Below are positions 25,067-36,768 of a stretch of DNA of 64,000 bases, one piece after another (position 1 is the stretch's first letter; every line of letters begins with the position of its first letter). A program made the position numbers and the translations under genes. Source of the DNA: Sambucus nigra (taxonomy: Eukaryota; Streptophyta; Magnoliopsida; Dipsacales; Adoxaceae); contig OX422221.1 in assembly GCA_949130495.1 (NCBI GenBank), forward strand, positions 26,485,917 through 26,549,916, in the 5' to 3' direction. A model generated the notes under the pieces. That model saw only the letters and a program-made list of their open reading frames with translations. It was not told the DNA's origin and searched no databases.

Positions 25067-28030
25067 TGTGACACCCCGACTAATTAAATACCGGGTAGCT
25101 ACTCCTTTATTAAATTAATACAGAATATCAAGTTGGTTCAGTCTTAGCATCACTGTCGAAAACATTTAATTAATTAATAGCCACCTAATATTTAAAAAGA
25201 GAGATATCAAATTTTATTAATTTAGTTAACAAAAACCATGAATTAAATCATTAACCATCAATCGCATAAACAATCTCATATGAATAACCAAGGAAATAAT
25301 ATTAATTGAGTATGGAATAAACACTCCAATAATAACAATGCCAAAGTAAATAAAGTCCCAATACAAGAGTCTGAATAAATAAACCAATAACCGAAATAAT
25401 GATAGTCTGTAACTACAACCTCTAAATAAGAATGGGCGACATGCCCTAACTGATACAAATGACTCTGAAGGAACCAAAGATAAAAATGAAGGCGTCTAAT
25501 ACCAAGATCCTATAGGCTCCACAGCAGCTACATCACGTCATCAGAATGGAACTCATATGCTTGGCGTCCCTGTGGCTGGGTACCTAAAAATGTTTTTACA
25601 AAACAAAATAGATATGGAGGAAAACGGGTCAGAGCCCGAGGTGAAAACATTTTAAAAGTTTAGCAAGTGTTTAAATTACAATTAATTAACACATATTATA
25701 AACACGTTAGTTGCATACTCTCACATGAGTTTCTCACCTCTCAACTAATGTGCATGCCTAACGTATGCCCTTAACGCATCTTAGTTATGTCGCTAACTAA
25801 CTAGTTTGTACCACTTCCTCTTTCGCATTCTACCATAGGATGTCTACTCTTAATACCCAGATAAGATATGTGCATAACCCATATTCTCATTCATTAAATT
25901 ACTTATCTCAAATGTTAATTAAATTCTCATTCTTAACCCTTTCAAATATCTTAGTTATTCACATTTACTAAGAAACAATTAACCAGTCACAAGTACATAA
26001 GTATAACACTCTCAGTACATAAATACATATATCGCACCCCTAGGCTAAGCTGCGGTGCTCTCATACTCTGCTATTGAATCCCGGTACGTCACGTACATAA
26101 GGACTACGAGTTTCGAATCTCTCAAGAACCGTTTCAATAAGAAAAATCACGCATATTGGAGGCGAACAAATTTCACATACCCATGGGTCACGCACATACC
26201 TACGCTCCCATGGTCAGCTGACTTATCACCTCACAAATAAGTCATTCACAGTCCTATGCCCTTAAGGTACCAGTATAAATCCCCCCGAAGGCACACAAGA
26301 ATAAGAGGGTCCTTTTCCATAAAAAATAAGCTCGCGTGATAGAAATTATGGTAGGTATGTCATACACATAAGAAATCCATACACTAGGAATTCACAAAAA
26401 CTAAGTGATCCTATTACAATATGATTATTTACACATTCCATCTAGTAAGTCTCGTACATAATAAGTTTAACCCGACATCAAACGAAATACATATTTAACT
26501 TGATAATTCTCTCGTCGTATCAATTTGAGTACCTAAACCTATCCCAAAAGGTTACATGGTCTCCTATTAATTTCTAATGTTATCTCAGTAATTATAAAAT
26601 CACTTTACTAATGTTCATACCCCTAAATTATCTTTCATTCCACTTTCATTCCCAAATCGAAATATCCAAACCGTCCTCACTCGGTAACAACTCGAAATTA
26701 TAATGCTCGATCCCATAAGTTATAACATTCTCTGGGCAATAACTAAGTCCTTACTGACCTTAAATAAGTCCCACAATATCAAATTTATCACCCTAAGAAT
26801 TATCCTCGGCCTTGAAATTTCCATTTAACCTCAAAGGAAAACAATTTCCAAAAATCAAAAGGGGTCGATCGATCGATTGACATTCTTGAGTCGATCGATC
26901 GATCAAGCAGGTATCAATCCAGATTTCTTAACCAGTTACGGGTTTTATCCTTTTTACACCTATAAATCTTCCTTAAAACGGCCCAAACTCCCAAGAAAGT
27001 TCACTAATGATTATACCAACATGTTTGCATAATTTCCAACGTTTTTTAATCGTCAAATCAAAATGGAACATCAAATCCTTGGATCAATTTACCAAATTTT
27101 CATATAAAAACTCTAATTCTTTTATTTCTTCAAGCACACTATATCAATCAATACAATTTCATAATTTTCCACCCCTAAATCATAATTTCGTGGCTGCCAA
27201 TATCTCCAACAACAAACTACATGCAAGACCTACCTAGATTATGATTTACTTTCATCAAATCCATTCAATTTTCATTATTTAAGGTTATTCTTCAATTTTA
27301 ACCTAACATGAATGATATATGCTCTAAATTATTGCAAGTTAAATCACTTGCCTGGTAATGAAGATTCTTATCCGATGAAGTAGATGGTATAGAATTGCTC
27401 CTCTCATTCCGATCTATCCGATGGTGGAGACGGTGGTGTAAAAAGTCCAAAGATGGTGGTTCTCCTTTGATAACTTCCTCCACTTCATCTCTAATGGCCG
27501 CCCTAAGTCTCTAACCTAATGGCTGATAATAACTATCTAAAATTCTTGGGTGACTATTCACCTAAAAATAGGAATGACTAAAATACCCTCCCGGGCTATT
27601 AGTTAGGCCTAAAAATGCACCGGGACCCAAACTAAACCCCCGGCTAGTGTATTCTGACTATCTTAATCCTTCTGGACATGTTAGCGCACTAAAAATTCTC
27701 ATACAGGTTACATATAAATAAAATACTTTTAAATCCATTAAATTGGATCCTGGCACGACTGACACGCGCGTCCTAACTTAATTACCGAAACTATCGTATT
27801 TTTAACTCACGACAATTTTAATGAATTTCATAATCACATATTACCATAATCACTCAGTAATATTCAACAACATAATAATAATCAAATACTAACTCTCGTC
27901 TTGCTAGCATTTAAATTCGGATTAATTTTCAATTAATTATCCCAAATTAATTTTAATAAATCTCATAATTCAAGGCAATTTAATTCATTAAATCACATAA
28001 TTAAAAGTCATAAAAATACGGTGTATTACA
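25067..28030 (-). mobile_element. G4 gypsy-like 5' LTR
   Basis: 2964 bp, from TGTGACACCCCG to GTGTATTACA on the plus strand. Nearly collinear with 15136-18155; the main length difference is the shorter palindrome cluster (26861-26909). It sits next to the primer site, so it is the 5' LTR. No clean 5-bp TSD is visible: GACCA on the left (15131-15135) and TCCCA on the right (28031-28035). Confidence 0.92.
26861..26909. repeat. GATCGATC palindrome cluster in G4 5' LTR
   Basis: Two runs of TCGATCGATCGA separated by a spacer; the homologous cluster in the 3' LTR has about 30 bp more. Confidence 0.9.
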
Positions 28031-28433
28031 TCCCACTAGGAGAAAATTTTGCAAAGGAGATCACTCATATTATTCCGTGATTTTTTATCGCCTGCGGACC
28101 TAATTAAAATTTGACTACTCTTTCACTAAATTTAAAGATAAAATTGGCTATGTGCTAGTTAGGAAATTTTCTTAACTCTTGTGTGTCCAATTCCATTTTT
28201 TGGTGGTCGATTTTAGTTAGTTCGTCCAAATCAAGAGTCCATTATTTTTTCCCCACCTTTTCTTCCAAAATATTCAAAAATATTTTCTTTATAAAAAATC
28301 CAAAAATATTTTCTTTCTTTCCTTTTTAGAAATATCCAAAAATATTTTCTTTCTTTCCTTTTTCGAAAATCCAAAAATATTTTCTTTACTTTTGAAAAAA
28401 ATTAAAAAACTCCAAAAAAATACTTCTCTCCAC
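28031..28433 (+). mobile_element. G3 leader, right part, with a tandem repeat
   Basis: Resumes G3 after G4. From about 28266 to 28395 it holds four imperfect copies of a unit built on CCAAAAATATTTTCTTT, then the first ATG of the G3 reading frame at 28434. Nothing else recognised. Confidence 0.7.
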
Positions 28434-30097
28434 ATGGCCGAAGAACGTCCTTTACGGGACTACTTTGGTCATTTTCCATTGTCACGCGACACGTGTGAGA
28501 GTGATCCCGAGCCATCTCTTTATGATATCCTTAGTGGTTTCACCTCTCTCACGAGTACCGTCGATACTATTGACCCATATCTGCACGCACCTCATATTCC
28601 ATCACCCTCGGTTTCAAGTGTCGACGCGTCACATGTTTTGCCATTCACCCATTGTTCTTATGTCGATCACATGTCCCATGAGTGCCCATACTCTGCATAT
28701 CCCTACACACCCACCATGGATCCTGTGTATCCATATGACACTGTTTCAAAACTCACCTCGGCCTAATATCTCGATATACCTAATCTCGAGTTGTGTGAGT
28801 ACCCGAGCTATTCGTGGAGGCCTGATCATCCTTTCACGCAATACGAATCCCAACCCGATGTTGTGGATCCACACACGTTCCAACATTCATCATGGCAACC
28901 TTGTACACCCGCTCACGATCAGTTCCCTCACTACGCACCCCATGAGTATCAACCAATTGTCCATCACGAAAGCGATCATTTCATGTATGATGAACTTTTC
29001 CCCACTCCACACACTTCATTAGAGTATTCTCCATACACTCACGATAGTAGCGCATTGTGTCCATCTCACCCACCGCCACCACCCGTCACCCCACCAACAC
29101 CACCCACATCCACTCTCGAAAGGTTCTTGCAAAAGTTAATACTCGAGCAATAGCAAGCCACTCAAATTCAAACTCAAGCTCTCCAAAGGATTGAACAACG
29201 ATTAAATGAAGTGATGATGCGTACTTCGCCCCAAGTCAACCCTTTATTGCCCCCACGTGGAGTGATGATGCGTCATCTTGTGCCACTGACTTTGAGTGTG
29301 ACCAACCCTACCACCCCGATAATCTCAATGATGCGACCATTCCATGGTCCGATTCCCAGGTCGACAATTGTGTTAACTTACCTTCCATTCGTGAGACTGA
29401 TCCAATCCCACCATATCCCAATGAACCCCCCTTTGAGGTTCCTATTCCCTTTCCCGTCGAATCTACAAAAATGCCCGAGTTTACACCTATCGAGCTTCAT
29501 CCTTGTGTTCCCACAGAACCACTTCATCCTAGGTTATCTCCGGCTATGGGTGCTCACCATTTTCCCGAGATAGAATCTGTGATAGTTCCTAACTATCTGG
29601 ATATGGATGATGTCCCACCATGCGTGGCTCCCTTTGAGCTCGATATTTCTAAAGATTCCTCTATCTCCGATCTTGGTTCCTCATCTTACCTATCCACCAC
29701 ATTCATCGATGCTACTCTTATGGATAAGTTGACAACTCCATCTTTAGAAACCACACTCCCTTGTGAGTATTCTTTTACTTCTCCCAATGAGTGTGTGTCT
29801 CCCACGCTTGAGTTGGATCATCTTCCCCCGCCATTTACCCCACTCGACCCACCCATTATACCTTGTATCCCACCATCTGGTTTGGATCTTGATTTTACAC
29901 CTTGCCTATTCCCAACCACATTTTTAGATCTTAACCTAAAACCATCCCCCACCCACGAGAGTATTTGTGGTGCTACTCTCTCCTTCCGTGATACCGAACT
30001 TGTTATTCTATGCACATCGCTTCCTTGCGGTGTTGAGTTTTCTTCTCAACGGCTCCCTGGCGTCTCACGTCACGACCATTATCATGCCCCTTTATAG
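28434..30097 (+). pseudogene. G3 Pro/Ser-rich reading frame, unknown (possible decayed Gag)
   Basis: Starts MAEERPLRDYFGH at 28434. It is open to a stop at 28764-28766, reads on in the same frame to 29153 and beyond another stop to about 29573, and switches frame for a further open segment (29471-30097). The first part is rich in Pro, His, Tyr and Ser and has a proline block (HPPPPPVTPPTPPTS). A Gln-rich, possibly coiled segment follows (about 29150-29220), then an acidic, Pro/Ser-rich part. I see no zinc knuckle, protease or RT motif. The position right after the leader suggests a remnant or replacement of Gag, but sequence support is weak. Confidence 0.45.
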
Positions 30098-32376
30098 AAC
30101 GGTCGTGTGTTGTCTATGAGCCCCACCGCATTCCACTTTCCCCACCATATTGCCTTCCTCACCAACTAGAGCACCATTCTTATAGGGACCTTGTTTCCCT
30201 CACTTTTAAGCTCAACAAAGCCCGAGACCGATACCTCCTCACCCTTACCCTAATACCCACCCGCCCATGGTCCACCGATGATTTGCATCGTGTGATGCAC
30301 TTTTCCATACAGGTGCATTGACCACTTTAGCCTGTTTCCAACAAGACTGACGCTTTAGTCTTGTTTGGGGGTGATTTTCATCATCCAATTCTTATGTCGC
30401 CCCCCGCTTTCATAGATCTTATCTTAAGGGTGAGATTATATTGGTCTGACTGAAGACATTAAACTTAGCGCTACCAGGAGGCAGCCCGCGTTTCTTGTAC
30501 TAGTCTCATCGTATTTGGGGGTGGTGTTTCACATCACCCAATGCTTTATCATGCTTATAGACTTGTACACATTTTTTTTTCTCACTTCTTATTCAGGTTT
30601 ATTATTGGTGATATCTGTCCACTTCATTAGCGGTTCATTATGGTAATCTCTTTCCTACCTTATGCTCTCAATTTTAAAAATCATTTTACTTAACATCGAG
30701 GACGATGTTCCTTTTTATTTGGGGGTGGGGAATTTTATCAAAATCGTACCTCTTTTGAAAAAAATTGATTTTTAAACCTGATTTTTAAAATTTTCATGGA
30801 GTTTCTTTCATCTCATTTATTAATGTGAATTTTCAATCATCCATTTTTTTTAAGTCTAGGAATAAAGCTAGAGGATTTATATTTTTCTAAATAGCTTATG
30901 TATTACATAACAAGGCATGTTGCACCATGAATTTCTAGACTCAACAAAATTTACGCACTTATCACATCACTATGGTTATAGTTGAGGAGTACTACAATTC
31001 TCAAGAGAACCTTAAGGATCACTAGTGGAAACTTTAGCTTGTGAGATTCGTGCCTTTCACCTTTCAGAGAGTTTTACGCAATCTCCGAGTCACAAGTTGA
31101 TTCAACTTTTTTTGGGTCCACAATTAATTGCTGCATGATCTCATTATTCTTCACTAAATTTTTGGTTGATCACTGAGAACGACATCACTTTCGAATTGTA
31201 AGAAACGCCTGTCATGAAATTTGTCCCGATCACCAAATTTTCATCCATACACCTACCATTTACCATTCACTTCACCCATATTCCCATTTATTCCCCTCAT
31301 CATCCATACACATTCCCCACTCCATTCATATATCATCTATCTTCACTTTTGAGAAAAAAGATTGTTTGTTCCAAATGTTAAATGTCTTCAGTGTTGGTTT
31401 GAAAAGAGAGAAAAACAAGGGAAAAAAAGGAAATAAGTAGAAAAAATAGAAAAACAAATAGGAAAAGAAAAGCGAAAGAAAAAAAAAATTATATATATAT
31501 ATATATATAAGAGAGAAAATAAAATAAAAAGAGAGTTGTAGTTAATTTTTATGTAATAAAGACATTTGTGCCTAAAGTGTATACACTCTTCTATCGCATC
31601 CATCTTTTATCCATCACACATCCATCACCCATCATTCGTCCATCCCATCCAACCTCATGTACCATTTTATTTACCCCTCACCCATATACATCCATATTTC
31701 CCCTAGGTGTTCAGGCAAATGAAAGTCAACGTGGTGAATAACTCGATGTTCTCACTATAGTGATTAGCATTTCTTTCATGAGATCATTTTCTTTCTTATT
31801 GTTCGTTCTTTCTAATGTGTGTGTGAGACGTTTGAACTTGCGTACATTTACTCACCTCCTCACACACAAGAGCGATACACTAACCCATATCTCGAGCGTT
31901 CGTTTGAGAGAGCTATATCTAGTGAGATTTTCAAGTTGAAGCGTTGATTTTGAAAAGGAAATCTAGGAATTACTCTTTTGATACTCGACACGTTTTGACG
32001 GATTCATACTACACACGTTGAGTTCTAGGAAGGATGTGCCTTGTGTATTTACTTATCTAAACTTTTTACACGTTCTAGCTTGTATTTCTAAAAATATTTT
32101 CTCATGTGATGGACTGTGCGACTATTCTACGTCCAATAAGAGATTGACTGCCTTTCAATAATTTTTTACAAATAAAGAATTTTGTGGGTATATTCTCTGC
32201 AAATCATCACGAGACACAACTCGTCCTATAGAGCAATCTATGGGTTTAAAGGCTTATTGCACATGCTAAGTGTAATCGCAAGTGCCCGCGAAAGTGGTAC
32301 ATTTTTGGTTACTTATCTTTATCTTACGCTCTATCTTATTTCTCGAGGACTAGCAACGCTCTGTTTGGGGGTGGTG
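30098..32376 (+). mobile_element. G3 3' non-coding region
   Basis: No reading frame with a known motif. It contains three internal copies of a TTTGGGGGTG polypurine-like motif (30364, 30514, 30718) before the real tract at 32364, a CCAT-rich stretch (about 31230-31330 and 31600-31700) and a short (AT)n tract (31490-31510). An antisense open frame at 31388-31603 is low-complexity and not called. Confidence 0.65.
32364..32376 (+). other. Polypurine tract of G3
   Basis: TTTGGGGGTGGTG directly before the 3' LTR start TGATAAGAACCC. Confidence 0.85.
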
Positions 32377-35003
32377 TGATAAGAACCCAAAAGTGTACAT
32401 TTTATACCCCGAATAGATGTATTTTAGTTCCTAATTCTTGGCAATATGGTTCTTATGTGCTTAAATGTTTATCTTGTAGATCAAATGCATGCTGCGGTGT
32501 TCAAACGCGTATTTCAAAGCAATTGTGCAGATTATGAAGCTAATTGCCAATCCCATAACCCTAGCCTACCCTAACTACCCTAATATACCCTAATGTTTTA
32601 TATTTTTAGTTTGAGTCATTTTTATTTTTAGGTTTTATTTTAGAATTTCTAGGTTTATTTCTATTTTTATTTTATTAGGGTAAATTTATTTTATTTTGAT
32701 TTTTCTTAGTTTTTAGTTTTATTAGGATTAGTTTCAGGAGTTTATTTTTAGTTTATTAGATTTTATATTTTTTAGGACTTTAGTTTTCATTTAGATTTTT
32801 AGTTTTATTTCTTTTGTTTTATTTTAATTTTTATATAAGCTTAGGATTTAATTTTTTAGTTTTAATATTTTTATTTTTATTGTTTTTAGTTTGTTTTATT
32901 TATATTTTGTTAGATTTCATTTTATTTTTTTAGCTTTATTAATTTAGGGTTTTTAGTTTTACTTATTGAGGGTCACAAATTAAACACACCCACCCACTTA
33001 CCCATACACTATCCTACACACAAACTAAACCCCCCAACCACATACACATTTCCTACACCCTCACCCACCTAATCAAACCTACCTTCATCATCTTCCCCAA
33101 ACCCCACTACTTCTTTCTCTCTACTCCATTAACACACACACAACACATACCCACAAACCCATCTCTCAACTCTCGACCTCACCCCTTTACCCCGTCGCCC
33201 ACCGGCGGTATCCGTCCAAAACAGGGATGCACGACCCCTGTTCCGGCAAGGCCTGCTCCAACCTTATCAACCTGGACCTCCCTCTCGCCGGTGACTCGCC
33301 CAACCCAATCCGACGCACTCCAACCCGTCGGAGAAACCCATCAACCCGACTCCCTTACCCGTGAACCCGACGGACCTCATGGACCCACTACCCGGTGCGA
33401 CCTCGTTTCAACCCTACTCCAGCACAGCCTTCCACTACTTCGGCCAGTAGCACAACTCGAAACCTAAACCCATCCAACCGGATCCAAAACCTTCTCCAAC
33501 CAAGACCGATTTGTCCTCCCAACCCCAAAACGATTTTTATTAGCAAAGTCACAAACACAAACCAATAAACCCAAACCAAAGAATACCCCACATGTTCAAT
33601 TACCCACTTCAAATCAACTACCTATTTAACCCAACTTCTCATTATACCCTCTAAACCAAATCAGATTTTGTCACCCCATTTAACCCACATGACATCGCAC
33701 CTCTCTTACCTCATGTGTACACACCCCATTTCCATGCACACTCATGCCAATTCCTAAAAATACCTCTTAGACCCATGTCTGCCATGCATCTACTATAAAA
33801 AAAGACTCAAGACCCCATTTGAGGGATCATCATCATGAAATAGAGAAGAGAATTCTAGAGAGAGTTAGAGATAGTTTAGTGTAGAAAATAAATTAGGATA
33901 AACAAAATTTTGTAAATACTTTTAGTTTTATTTTTTTTAGAGATTTGTGGGGAGAAATTTTGTATGATATTTAATTGAGTGGGTATTATTGCAAACTACT
34001 TAGATTCTCAATTAAGAGGGTTGTATACTTCAAATTAGAGGATTGGTGTCAATTAAATTCAAGAGATTGGTTTGATTGTTCTTATCTTTTCTCTTTTATA
34101 TTAAATGCCTATTGATTATTTGATTATCATGCTTTATATTATGTTAGGATAAATCCCCTTTCAAGGGGTGGGAGGAAACCCTTCTTTGATGTTATTTTAT
34201 TTTAATTAGTTTGATTACTTGAAAATTCCTATGAATATTAATTTTGATCCCTCACCCTTAAATTTAGGCCTCGAGAGAGGGTAAATGATTTTCGAGAGAA
34301 AATCGAAATTCTAGTTATAATACCCATTTTAGATTCGAACTGGAGATAGGGGTTTCTTAAGTGGGGTATTATTACTTGAATTTAAACTCTAAATTTATTT
34401 TCTAAGATTTGTGTAAATTTTAATTGATCGATCCTATCGGGTGATTAATTAAAAGGAGTGTAGATCTATTTTCTAAAGTTGTGGGGTGTTAAACTTAATT
34501 TTCTAAAAGGTTACTATTAAAATTACATTTGCAACGATAGTTGATTTGTAAGTTAGATATTAATTTGGGAGAATTCAATTAATTAAATTAATTAATTAGA
34601 ATAGCTAAAATTTGTGGTGTAATCCCACTCCTTGATTGTTCTCACTATTATTTACCTCACTTTATCTCTTATTTTAGTGTTAGACTTTATTTCTCACTTT
34701 TAGTCACTTTCTAGTTACTTGTTTTCATCTCACATTTTAGTTTAGTGTTATCTTACCTCACCTCACCCAATTGTTTTAATATTGAAAAATCTAAAAAAAT
34801 TAGAAAAGCAAAAGCCTAAAAAGAAAATAAAAAGTGAATTACAATTGTTTTCCCCTCACTTTAACCCCTTGATGTGGATTGATACCCTTACTTACCTCTA
34901 AACTTGAGATTGTTTTGTTTTTTTAGGTATTTGAGGTTTTGATTAGAAGAGCTTTTCAAGCAACGACGAAAAAAAAATACATACCGAAAAGTCTTTTATA
35001 TCA
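32377..35003 (+). mobile_element. G3 Athila/Tat-like 3' LTR
   Basis: 2627 bp, from TGATAAGAACCC to ATATCA. It matches the 5' LTR but contains about 855 bp (32847-33701) that the 5' LTR lacks, including a C-rich, comparatively GC-rich patch (about 32980-33450). It is followed by the TSD TCGAT and the remainder of G2. Confidence 0.9.
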
Positions 35004-35008
35004 TCGAT
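35004..35008. repeat. TSD of G3, right copy
   Basis: TCGAT, identical to 12791-12795. Confidence 0.92.
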
Positions 35009-35625
35009 CTACACGCTGGTCGTCAAGGTTGTACAAGGTAGTGTTAATTTGGCCTTCCCTCTTGGAAATTGGTTCTCCCTCACACCCTCTATGGCCGTTA
35101 TTTACTTTTTGTGTCTCTCAACCCTAATTGACTTTCCTTGACTGATAAAATAACTCGCAATTTTCGTCCATTAATTAAACTCAAAAATATAATTTACCAT
35201 AATGTCCTCTCGGGGCGCCGATTATGTCTAAAATTTTCTCGGGACCCAAAATAAACACCGCGTATATGATTCTGAAAATCTCGACCTTTATGGAATCAAC
35301 GGTGCACTCGAAATGACCATACGACTTACCAAAAATAAATTCTCTTTTTATCACAATCAGTTAGTCTCGACACGACTCACACGCGCGTCGGACTTAATTT
35401 ACTGTCGTATTATTCACTCTCGACAATTTATCAAAATCTGTAGTTCCATATTACATATCACACAGTAATATTAAATCAATAAGTATTAACCCTTTCCACT
35501 CTAGTTAATATTTATTTTTAAATCCGAATTAATTAACAATTAAATTCTCACATTTTAATTCAATTAATCCCCCTATAATAATTAATCTCATAATTATTTA
35601 AATCCTAAAAAATATGGGTATTACA
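35009..35625 (-). mobile_element. G2 solo gypsy LTR, right part
   Basis: Continues the LTR broken at 12795 and matches G1 from about 3745 to its end, closing with GGGTATTACA. Followed by the CATAA duplication. Confidence 0.9.
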
Positions 35626-35630
35626 CATAA
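35626..35630. repeat. TSD of G2, right copy
   Basis: CATAA, identical to 10585-10589. Confidence 0.9.
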
Positions 35631-35734
35631 CTCAACTAACAACATTTTCAGTCCTAAACAAATACATGAACAAATACGTAACTCAACTAACAAACATCCA
35701 TCCTAAAAGACCGTAAAACGCACAAAGGGTCTCA
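35631..35734 (-). mobile_element. TR-GAG LTR, right part (continues 8366-10589)
   Basis: Continues the LTR after the G2 insertion and matches 59761-59900. It ends in AAGGGTCTCA, that is TGAGACCC at the LTR start on the minus strand, directly next to the polypurine tract. Confidence 0.85.
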
Positions 35735-35744
35735 AATTCTCCCC
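35735..35744 (-). other. Polypurine tract of TR-GAG unit III
   Basis: On the minus strand GGGGAGAATT precedes the LTR start TGAGACCC, the same layout as the SIRE copia in this window (GGGGGAGATT then TG). It defines the 3' end of the internal unit. Confidence 0.75.
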
Positions 35745-36768
35745 ATGTTTGTCTCAAAGGGACAAAGGGAGGAAACCAAAATTAAATTATGCAGAGATAA
35801 TGTTAAAATCCCTTTGACATTCGAAGTCTTCTTTCTTAATCCATTTATTATGAACATTGGGAGCAACAGTTTTAAAAGTGGTATTACTAGAAATAACTTT
35901 AGTTTTATTAACAGCAAATTTAGATTTTGAAGGGATCCTGGGCAAAATATTAACACCATTTTTTTGTTTATTTAAACGCTTATAACATAACTGTCCTAAA
36001 TGGCCCTTTTTCAGCAATAATTACAATGATATACATGCCTAGATTCGAATTTCGCTTTAAATGTAACATTTCTTTAAACAACATTCTCACTTTGTCTAGT
36101 TAAACTCAAACGCTTAAAGAAAAATTGTTCTAAGTGACCAAATTTTGAACAAAAGTTGCATTTAAACACTTTCCTTTCAACACACTTGGCATTATTACAA
36201 TAGTGTTGATTATTAGTTTTAATATTTTTATTTAAATTCAACTTTTTATAACCAAATTTCTCCAAATGACCTAATTTAGAACAAAAATTACACTAAAAAG
36301 CAGGTTTTGAGGTTTTAATATACCCAACATTCTGAATTTTGCCTAAATTTCCCTAAACCAATTTTATTCTGTCCAGATTTCTTAAAACATAATTTTTCTA
36401 AATGTCCAGATTTATGACAAAAACTACATAAAGACCTAGGTTTAACTCAAGTAGAGCAACCCTCATTTTCAACATGTTTATAAGAAATCCTAATAGCATT
36501 TGAATCCAGAAATTGTTCGTTGGAATTGACAAAATTAGTTACATCAAATTATTTTTCCTCAAATCCAACTCCTTTTGTAGGAACAAAATCAGAATAAGAG
36601 TTGCCCAGATTTTCTGTTTAATAGACTTAACTGCATCCCCGACATTCCAATAATTGTTTAACTTTTTCGAAATGACTTCTAGTTCCTTGTTACATTGATC
36701 ATATTTATTCAAAATAGCCTCAAGTTCCATTTAAGAATCATCAAATTTAAATAAAATTTCCTTGTGTT
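35745..36768 (-). pseudogene. TR-GAG unit III, 3' half: zinc-knuckle cluster
   Basis: C-terminal half of the extended Gag. Reading leftward from 36450: a knuckle CSFCHKSGHLEKLC (intact), a second with its last Cys changed to Gly (CNFCSKLGHLEKFG), a third with the last Cys changed to Phe (CNFCSKFGHLEQFF), and a fourth starting HCNYC that is broken by a stop and a shift. A basic tail follows. Knuckles bind genomic RNA in Gag. The unit continues at 55858 across the G6 insertion. No pol sequence lies between the last knuckle and the polypurine tract. Confidence 0.78.
36764..36768. repeat. TSD of G6, left copy
   Basis: GTGTT, one mismatch to GTTTT at 55853-55857. Unit II, which has no insertion here, reads continuously through the equivalent place (about 6706-6712). 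Confidence 0.75.

Noticed and set aside
33000..33450. A host gene exon in the relatively GC-rich patch
   Set aside because: No long frame, splice pattern or protein motif is visible, and the patch lies within an LTR; kept only as a question of origin.
33388..33612. Minus-strand frame in the C-rich block of the G3 LTR
   Set aside because: Short, low complexity, and not matched to any domain I recognise; the open frame is explained by base composition.
35160..35625. A separate gypsy LTR fragment left of 35626
   Set aside because: It joins exactly to 12795 once G3 and its TSD are removed, so it is the second part of the solo LTR G2.
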